A model generated the notes under the pieces. It searched no databases. It had not been told where the DNA came from and saw nothing but the letters and a program-made list of their open reading frames with translations. The position numbers and the translations under genes were made by a program. Positions 1 to 4,529 of a stretch of DNA of 7,001 nucleotides are shown here, one piece after another (the stretch's first letter is position 1; each line of letters begins with the position of its first letter). The stretch covers positions 5,658-12,658 of the forward strand of contig DORQ01000151.1 of assembly GCA_003514205.1 (NCBI GenBank), given 5' to 3'. The DNA comes from Acidimicrobiaceae bacterium (lineage in GTDB: Bacteria > Actinomycetota > Acidimicrobiia > Acidimicrobiales > Microtrichaceae).

Positions 1-125
1 AGCAGAACCGCAACCACCCTCGGCGGGCCGGTCTCAAAGGCGAAAATCGCAGCGGCGGCGACGGACGCGCCAGCCGCTACCGCAAGGATAATCACGGCCC
101 ACGTCTTCTTGTCTCCGGTTGCCAT
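1..125 (-). CDS. N-terminus of an unidentified single-span membrane protein (partial)
   Basis: Forty-one codons are visible, beginning with ATG at 125-123; the 3' part runs off the left edge. The peptide starts MATGDKKTW, followed by a hydrophobic stretch of about 22 residues (roughly 9-30, rich in Ala, Val and Ile) and then ETGPPRVVAVL. This reads as a short charged cytoplasmic tail followed by an uncleaved signal anchor or a signal peptide; no lipobox cysteine or clear AxA cleavage site is seen. The start is fixed by an in-frame TAG just upstream (137-135) with no other start codon between. The Shine-Dalgarno match is poor. It is divergent from the methyltransferase at 558. Family and function are not recognisable from this fragment; coding is supported only by the start context and the membrane-like composition. 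Confidence 0.55.
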   Translation of the reverse strand, partial: MATGDKKTWAVIILAVAAGASVAAAAIFAFETGPPRVVAVL

Positions 126-217
126 ATGAGGAGCCTACGAGCTAGAGCAACGGCGGGCGCCAGCGATTGTTGGCTGGTCGGAGGCGTTTGATCACGGATT
201 GAGGGTCAGGCAACCGG

Positions 218-355
218 TCAGAGAACTGCCACTGCGAATAGCGCAATCGTGGCCGGAACCCATGCGAGAAGGATCGCATACTTTTCGCAGAAGTCGGGCC
301 AGCTCTGAATCGCTCTGGGTTTCTTGGAGCCTCCAAGAAACCCAGAGCGATTCAT
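218..355 (-). CDS. Possible 45-residue small membrane protein (doubtful)
   Basis: An ATG at 355-353 opens a 45-codon frame ending at TGA 220-218. The C-terminal 20 residues (YAILLAWVPATIALFAVAVL) form a convincing hydrophobic membrane-like segment, preceded by a basic/polar part (GGSKKPRAIQSWPDF), which would suit a tail-anchored miniprotein. Against it, no good Shine-Dalgarno precedes the ATG, and about the first 16 codons are made entirely of the perfect palindrome, so the N-terminal sequence is dictated by DNA symmetry. The frame also stays open upstream to about 565, so the true start is uncertain. It could be the decayed 3' end of a longer gene or chance. It would be co-directional with the membrane protein starting at 125. 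Confidence 0.25.
   Translation of the reverse strand: MNRSGFLGGSKKPRAIQSWPDFCEKYAILLAWVPATIALFAVAVL
306..354. repeat. 49-bp palindrome: 24-bp perfect inverted repeat, 1-base centre
   Basis: The left arm at 306-329 is the exact reverse complement of the right arm at 331-354, with only C330 unpaired; the symmetry breaks at 305/355. As RNA or single-stranded DNA it would fold into a very stable stem (24 bp on paper, a few central pairs opened to form a loop). Neither side is followed by a T-tract, so it is not a standard intrinsic terminator, and it lies between divergent genes, where a terminator for either is not expected. It differs from dif or attC sites in having long, mismatch-free arms. 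Candidate explanations are a regulator or nucleoid-protein site, a processed hairpin RNA, a mobile-element remnant, or a fold-back artefact. Confidence 0.9.
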
Positions 356-515
356 TCCGCACTCTTGATCATCGAACATTACAGGCCCCGCGAACACAAC
401 GTCCGCAGCCAACATCCCCACACCAAGGTCCTGAATCGGCCAAAGTATGGGGGTGTCTGCACGGTCGGGAAGTTCCAAGCAAGTGCCACGCCATCCCTCG
501 GCGGGAAACTTGCAC

Positions 516-552
516 CTCCCTCGTACCCGATCCCAGCCAGCCACGAAGGGAG
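516..552 (+). promoter_or_regulatory. Possible hairpin masking the methyltransferase ribosome binding site
   Basis: CTCCCT plus CGT at 516-524 can pair with ACG plus AGGGAG at 543-552, leaving A546 bulged and an 18-base loop. The 3' arm contains the Shine-Dalgarno sequence AAGGGAG (546-552) that sits 5 bases before the TTG start at 558. If it forms, the fold would hide the ribosome binding site. Nine pairs with one bulge could arise by chance in a CT-rich leader, so this is only a candidate. Confidence 0.25.
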
Positions 553-557
553 CCACG

Positions 558-1262
558 TTGTCCACCCTCGCCTACCCTCTCGGCCTTGAACCCAACGTGG
601 GCAGCTTCGAATTTGGCCCCAATCTGTCAAGTGAGGTACTCGACCGGCTCATTGGCAATGTTGAAGGAAAGAGAATCCTCGAGGTTGGCGTCGGCAACGG
701 TTCAAACGCAGTCGCCTTGGCGCTCGCGGGAGCCCGGGTCATCGCCGTCGATTCCGATGCCGACCGGGTCGCCGCTGCGCGGGCCCTCGCGGAACAACAT
801 GGTGTCCGAATCGAACTTCACCACGGCGACCTGGCAGAACTGCCTTTCATACGAGCTGACGCCATTGACATGGCGTTCAGCATCTATTCCCTTCAAGCCG
901 TTGAAGACCTCGGTCGAGTTTTTCGCCAGGTGGAGCGAGTGCTGAGAAACGAAGGCACGCTGACGGTCACGTTGCCCCACCCACTCGAATACTGCACTGA
1001 TGCCGATTCCCCTGGCGCGCTACGCATTAGCCGCTCACTGTTCAGTGAGGATCAGGTTGGATGGTCAGGCGCTGGCGTTGAGGGAACCATCTATGCCCAC
1101 TCCCTCAGCACCGTGTTCCGAGAGATGTCGCGATCCAACCTGAGAGTTGACATGGTGCTAGAACCTCAACCAACAGTGACAGCCGATTCGCCATATCGAT
1201 CTTCAAAGGCCGATTGGATCCCAGCGACACTCGTCATTCGCGGCCGCAAAGAAGGCGTGTAG
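558..1262 (+). CDS. Class I SAM-dependent methyltransferase
   Basis: A 234-residue protein with a Rossmann-type methyltransferase core. Residues 39-49 carry motif I (RILEVGVGNGS), the SAM-binding glycine loop. VIAVD at 61-65 supplies the acidic residue expected to hold the ribose hydroxyls, and GDLAELPF at 90-97 gives the adenine-side Asp of motif II. The later DMAFSIYSLQAVED and VERVLRNEGTLTVTLPHP fit the motif III/IV strands of the Methyltransf_11/UbiE-like group. The substrate cannot be told. The start chosen is TTG at 558 because AAGGGAG at 546-552 lies 5 bases upstream and the conserved-looking sequence begins just after it; an in-frame ATG at 447 would add 37 low-quality residues. The gene converges on the CCA enzyme with 16 bases between stop codons. 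Confidence is high for family, low for substrate. Confidence 0.88.
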   Translation: MSTLAYPLGLEPNVGSFEFGPNLSSEVLDRLIGNVEGKRILEVGVGNGSNAVALALAGARVIAVDSDADRVAAARALAEQHGVRIELHHGDLAELPFIRADAIDMAFSIYSLQAVEDLGRVFRQVERVLRNEGTLTVTLPHPLEYCTDADSPGALRISRSLFSEDQVGWSGAGVEGTIYAHSLSTVFREMSRSNLRVDMVLEPQPTVTADSPYRSSKADWIPATLVIRGRKEGV

Positions 1263-1278
1263 CTCAGGCTGTTGACCT

Positions 1279-2664
1279 TCAGCCCTGTTGGCGCTCGGCC
1301 CACCACAAGTCGAGCTCCTTCAACGCATCCTCTTTGGCCATGGGCCCGCGATCAAGTCGCAGCTCCAACAAATGACGCAAGGCGTCGCCAACCTCGCGGC
1401 TGGGTTGAATTCCGAGGTGCTCAGCAACCTCACGCCCGTCGAGGTCTGGTCGGATGGCCGCGAGTTCCTCCTGCGCAGCAAGCGTTGCGATCCGCTCCTC
1501 GAGATCATCCATCCGCTTGGACAGAATCTCAGCCTTGCGTCGGTTGCGGGTGGTGCAATCACATCGAGTGAGTTCGATCAGCTCTTCAAGCTGGTCCCCA
1601 GCGTCCCGAACGAAGCGGCGAACCGCAGAATCGGTCCAACCCATTGAGTAGGTGTGAAATCGCAGGTGAAGAAACACCAGCTGGGAAACTCGTTCCACCA
1701 TGTCGTTGCTGTAGCGCAATGCTTTCATGCGTTGCCGAGTCATCCGCGCCCCGACCACCTCGTGATGGTGAAATGACACACCACTATCGCCAACGGCTCT
1801 GGTCTTGGGTTTGCCAACATCGTGGTACATCGCTGCCAACCGCAACACCAGATTGGGTTGCGTCTTCGCCACCACGGCAATCGTGTGGGTCAACACATCC
1901 TTGTGCTGGTGGATCGGGTCCTGCTCGACCCGAAGTGCCGACAGCTCGGGGAAGAAGAATTGCGCGAGGCCGGTGTCATGGAGGAACCACAATCCAGCCG
2001 AGGGGTCTTGGGTCACCATCAGCTTGTCGAATTCCTCGCGAATACGCTCGACTGACACGATCTCAAGTCGTTGCGCCAACTGCTCCGCCGCCTGAGTGAG
2101 CTCGGTGGTCGGCACGAGTTGATAGCCCGCAATGAACCGTGCGGCACGCAACATTCTCAAGGGATCGTCGGAGAAGGAATCCTGCGCCGTTCCAGGCGTG
2201 CGGAGCACCAGCGCCGCGAGGTCCTCGCTTCCTCCGAAGGGGTCAATCAACGTTGGGTGAGCGGCTGTGACCTCGATCGCCAACGCATTCACCGTGAAAT
2301 CGCGACGAATCAAGTCTTCCTCAAGTGAGGTCGAGAACTGCACCTCGGGATGGCGGTCCTCTGCCTCGTACCGTTCTCCTCGGTGTGTGGTGATTTCGTA
2401 AGTTCGCCCGCCGCGCGTCGCGCCGATGGTGCCGAAGCGCTCCCCTTGAGTCCACAAGGAGGTGGCCCATGGGGCCAGAAGTGCCTTGATCTGGGAAGGT
2501 TCGGCGTCAGTCGTGAAGTCGAGATCCACCCGGTGAGTGAGCCGACCAAGCAACATATCCCGCACGATTCCGCCTACCAGGTAGAGGCGAAAACCAGCGG
2601 CGCGAAAGATCTCAGCGAGCGGAGCGGCCTCTTCAAGGATCGGGTTCGCACTGGTTGGAATCAC
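1279..2664 (-). CDS. pcnA: CCA tRNA nucleotidyltransferase (CCA-adding enzyme)
   Basis: A 461-residue class II nucleotidyltransferase that adds or repairs the 3'-CCA of tRNA from CTP and ATP in the cytoplasm. The head domain shows VGGIVRDMLLG (30-40) and the metal-binding DLD at 47-49 followed by FTTDA. EEDLIRRDFTVNALAIE (115-131) is the conserved family block, then DPFGG (141-145) and the DDPLRMLRAARF helix region (166-177) involved in nucleotide recognition. A C-terminal HD domain (AAMYHDVGKPKTR, His281-Asp282, then FHHHEVVGA) is typical of the actinobacterial subtype, called pcnA in mycobacteria. Length is normal. The start is GTG at 2664-2662, only weakly supported by an AGGG further upstream. 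It lies 85 bases downstream of the deacetylase gene on the same strand and may be co-transcribed with it. Family assignment is very secure; the biochemical distinction between CCA- and A-adding cannot be made by eye. Confidence 0.96.
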   Translation of the reverse strand: MIPTSANPILEEAAPLAEIFRAAGFRLYLVGGIVRDMLLGRLTHRVDLDFTTDAEPSQIKALLAPWATSLWTQGERFGTIGATRGGRTYEITTHRGERYEAEDRHPEVQFSTSLEEDLIRRDFTVNALAIEVTAAHPTLIDPFGGSEDLAALVLRTPGTAQDSFSDDPLRMLRAARFIAGYQLVPTTELTQAAEQLAQRLEIVSVERIREEFDKLMVTQDPSAGLWFLHDTGLAQFFFPELSALRVEQDPIHQHKDVLTHTIAVVAKTQPNLVLRLAAMYHDVGKPKTRAVGDSGVSFHHHEVVGARMTRQRMKALRYSNDMVERVSQLVFLHLRFHTYSMGWTDSAVRRFVRDAGDQLEELIELTRCDCTTRNRRKAEILSKRMDDLEERIATLAAQEELAAIRPDLDGREVAEHLGIQPSREVGDALRHLLELRLDRGPMAKEDALKELDLWWAERQQG

Positions 2665-2749
2665 GGGGCGCTACCCTACCGGTTGTGGCCCCCGGGCACA
2701 CCCCGATAACAGGACCCACCGCCTCATCCGCGTTGGGATCCAATCACCG

Positions 2750-3739
2750 CTACCCCAGGAGCGAGCGAAGTTGGCCGACCGATTCAGGTAACGGCGAGCC
2801 AAAGGTCTCGGGTTCGGCTTCTGCGTCCTCACCAAGCAGAGCCGGCACAACGGCGCCGATACAACCCTGAAGCGCTAAGAGGTCATATCCACCTTCAAGA
2901 AATGCAATGGTTCGTCCGGGTTTCACGACCTCCACTAGGCGTCTCGTCAGCCGCTCAAAATCACCAGAACTCAATCCCAAGTCGGTCAATGGATCGCGTC
3001 GGTGGGCGTCAAAACCAGCTGAGATCAAAAGCCACGTCGGATCGAACGCGGCGATTCGATCGCCAATCAGGTCATCAAGGGACCGTTGATAGGCATCGCC
3101 GAGTGTTCCGGGCCTCACCGGCACATTGAGCGTGTATCCCACTCCATCGCCTGCTCCGAGCTCGCTGGGAAAGCCCGAGTCGGGGTACAGGGGGGACTGA
3201 TGCCACGAAACGAAAAGGACCCGCTCATCTGAATAGAAGATGTCTTGAGTTCCGTTGCCATGATGGGCATCAAAGTCGGCAATGAGTACTCGTTCGCCTC
3301 GATCAGCAAGCACCTTTGCGGCAACGGCAACATTGTTGAACAGGCAGAACCCCATCGGGGTAGTCGCCGTCGCGTGATGCCCAGGTGGCCGCACGGCGCA
3401 CAACGCTGCGGGAAACTCCCCTGAGTCGAGTGCAGCAATCGCGTCGATTCCTGCGCCCGCAGCGAGAAACCCTGCATCCAGGGAACCATGAGACATCACC
3501 GTATCGGGATCAAGTTGTCCGCCAGTACGCATTGCCTCAATTCGCGAAATCATCTCAAGCGAATGCACTGCCTCCAGTTGCTTTCGGTGCACTGGAGTTG
3601 GCGACCTGACCTCGACCAATTCCTCGAGGTCAGGCGCTGCGAGCCGGTCGAGCACCGCTCGCAGACGCGTTGGCCGTTCAGGATGACCCTCCCCAGTGAG
3701 GTGCTGTGTCATGTTCGGGTGGGTGAACACAACGAGCAT
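2750..3739 (-). CDS. Histone-deacetylase-family amidohydrolase (class II/AcuC-like)
   Basis: A 329-residue zinc hydrolase of the arginase/deacetylase fold. In order: THPNMTQHLTGEGHPERPTRL (about 6-26), the usual N-terminal substrate-side motif; RPPGHHA (117-123) with the catalytic His pair 121-122; GFCLFNN (130-136); DFDAHHGNGTQD (155-166) with zinc ligands Asp157 and His159; SAGFDAH (240-246) with the third ligand Asp244; and EGGYD (282-286) with the transition-state Tyr285. All active-site residues are therefore present. The family removes acyl groups from lysines, polyamines or small amides; related AcuC acts on acetyl-CoA synthetase in Bacillus. The substrate here is unknown. The start is ATG 3739-3737 with AGGA about 8 bases upstream. 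It is divergent from a GNAT acetyltransferase across 79 bases, which suggests opposing acylation activities, and it precedes the CCA enzyme gene. Confidence 0.93.
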   Translation of the reverse strand: MLVVFTHPNMTQHLTGEGHPERPTRLRAVLDRLAAPDLEELVEVRSPTPVHRKQLEAVHSLEMISRIEAMRTGGQLDPDTVMSHGSLDAGFLAAGAGIDAIAALDSGEFPAALCAVRPPGHHATATTPMGFCLFNNVAVAAKVLADRGERVLIADFDAHHGNGTQDIFYSDERVLFVSWHQSPLYPDSGFPSELGAGDGVGYTLNVPVRPGTLGDAYQRSLDDLIGDRIAAFDPTWLLISAGFDAHRRDPLTDLGLSSGDFERLTRRLVEVVKPGRTIAFLEGGYDLLALQGCIGAVVPALLGEDAEAEPETFGSPLPESVGQLRSLLG

Positions 3740-3745
3740 GCACAG

Positions 3746-3768
3746 GATCCTACGAATCCCCTAGGATC
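3746..3768. promoter_or_regulatory. Inverted repeat between divergent genes; possible paired -10 boxes or operator
   Basis: GATCCTA (3746-3752) and TAGGATC (3762-3768) are perfect 7-bp inverted arms with a 9-base spacer, in the 79-base gap between the deacetylase and GNAT genes. Each strand thereby carries TAGGAT, which matches the actinobacterial -10 pattern TAnnnT. Read leftward, the -10 (3752-3747) would put transcription start near 3740, almost at the deacetylase ATG (a near-leaderless transcript). Read rightward (3762-3767), it would give a leader of about 45 bases before the GNAT GTG. No convincing -35 boxes are seen. The same AGGA also serves as the likely deacetylase Shine-Dalgarno, so the dyad may be partly coincidental. 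A dimeric repressor site is the alternative. Confidence 0.3.
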
Positions 3769-3818
3769 GACGCCAGCCCTCCGAACCTAGTTCGGCCGCC
3801 ACCTACGCTCGGGATACC

Positions 3819-4529
3819 GTGTCACGCTCCAGACACCCTGCATCGCGAACAGGACCTCATCACTTCGTGGTGCAACCTTGGCACGGAAGAAGCGCCATCG
3901 CGTCGGTCGGTTTGAATCGAAACAACAGTGCTCCAACTCGCTGCAATGTTGAACGACTTGTCGACGAGCTTCTCAGCGTCGGGTACTCACGGGCGTTCAC
4001 CGCGGCGCTCAGGCCCCAGGAGGCGCAACCGTTCCTGAATGCCGGTTTCCGAGCACTCGAGGACCTCGCCGTCCTTCGACATGGCCTTTGTCTACCCTTG
4101 GCCACGCCCACAGCGACGCATCGCCGAGCTCGACGCAAAGACCACCTCGGCGTGTTGACTCTCGACAATCGAGCATTCGGGGACTTCTGGCGGTTGGACT
4201 CCGTGAGCCTGAAAGAAGCGCTGCAGGCCACTACCACTGCGCGGTTTCGTGTATCCACCCAAGGAGACGCGATAGTGGGGTATGCAGTGTGCGGGCAAAG
4301 TGCCGGAATCGGGTATCTCCAGCGACTCGGGGTCGCACCTGAGTCCTTCGGACACGGAATTGGTTCAGCCCTCGTGATGGACGCCCTCAAGTGGTGCAAA
4401 CGACGGGGCGCTTCACATGCCCTCGTGAATACTCAACTCACGAACCTTCGAGCATTACGGCTGTATCGTCACCTTGGATTTCTCGAGGAGAAGGAACGAC
4501 TTCATGTCCTCGAATGGACTCCGGAGTGA
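3819..4529 (+). CDS. GNAT-family N-acetyltransferase with extra N-terminal half
   Basis: A 236-residue protein. The C-terminal half is a GNAT domain that transfers an acetyl group from acetyl-CoA to an amine. Motif A is YLQRLGVAPESFGHGIGSAL (166-185), containing the pyrophosphate-binding GHGIG loop; motif B is NTQLTNLRALRLYRHLGF (204-221), with the Asn and Tyr usual in this family. Residues 15-90 include TAALRPQEAQPFLNAGF, which resembles the end of a GNAT fold (a GF after the last helix), so the protein may be a tandem GNAT whose first copy is reduced. The substrate is unknown. The start is GTG 3819, the first start codon after an in-frame TAG at 3762; the ribosome binding site is weak (GGGA, 4 bases away), and GTGs at codons 17-18 are alternatives. 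It heads the unit with the DUF6049-like gene and overlaps its ATG by one base. Confidence 0.85.
   Translation: MSRSRHPASRTGPHHFVVQPWHGRSAIASVGLNRNNSAPTRCNVERLVDELLSVGYSRAFTAALRPQEAQPFLNAGFRALEDLAVLRHGLCLPLATPTATHRRARRKDHLGVLTLDNRAFGDFWRLDSVSLKEALQATTTARFRVSTQGDAIVGYAVCGQSAGIGYLQRLGVAPESFGHGIGSALVMDALKWCKRRGASHALVNTQLTNLRALRLYRHLGFLEEKERLHVLEWTPE

Larger units (their letters stand above)
126..557. other. Divergent intergenic region, 432 bases
   Basis: This gap lies between the minus-strand membrane protein and the plus-strand methyltransferase. It contains the long palindrome at 306-354, a doubtful small minus-strand ORF (218-355) and a possible hairpin at 516-552 over the methyltransferase ribosome binding site. 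Longer open frames across it on both strands give Arg/Pro/Ser-rich peptides without recognisable domains and look like non-coding readthrough. No tRNA-like T-loop or cloverleaf, no clear -35/-10 pair and no T-tract terminator were found by eye. The region is unusually long compared with the other gaps here (16, 85, 79 and 25 bases), so a regulatory or RNA function, or a decayed gene, is plausible. Confidence 0.6.

Noticed and set aside
306..354. Palindrome as an intrinsic transcription terminator or a dif/attC recombination site
   Set aside because: No T-tract on either side and wrong position for termination; dif has shorter arms with a spacer and attC has bulged imperfect arms, neither of which matches.
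447..557. 37-codon N-terminal extension of the methyltransferase from ATG 447
   Set aside because: Arg/Ser/Pro-rich residues unlike the family, and a strong Shine-Dalgarno sits before TTG 558.
199..945. 248-codon plus-strand open frame overlapping the methyltransferase
   Set aside because: Ser/Arg/Pro-rich with no domain; it covers the methyltransferase core in another frame, where the real frame has clear SAM-binding motifs.
1267..1284. GGCTG/CAGCC stem between the convergent methyltransferase and CCA enzyme genes, as a terminator
   Set aside because: Only 5 bp with an 8-base loop and no T-tract on either side; not distinguishable from chance.
3860..4399. 179-codon minus-strand frame opposite the GNAT gene
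   Set aside because: Antisense shadow; Arg/Ser-rich without motifs, while the plus strand encodes conserved GNAT motifs A and B.
4391..4528. 46-codon extension of the DUF6049-like protein from ATG 4391
   Set aside because: It would bury the signal peptide and overlap GNAT motif B; the coupled ATG at 4529 fits better.
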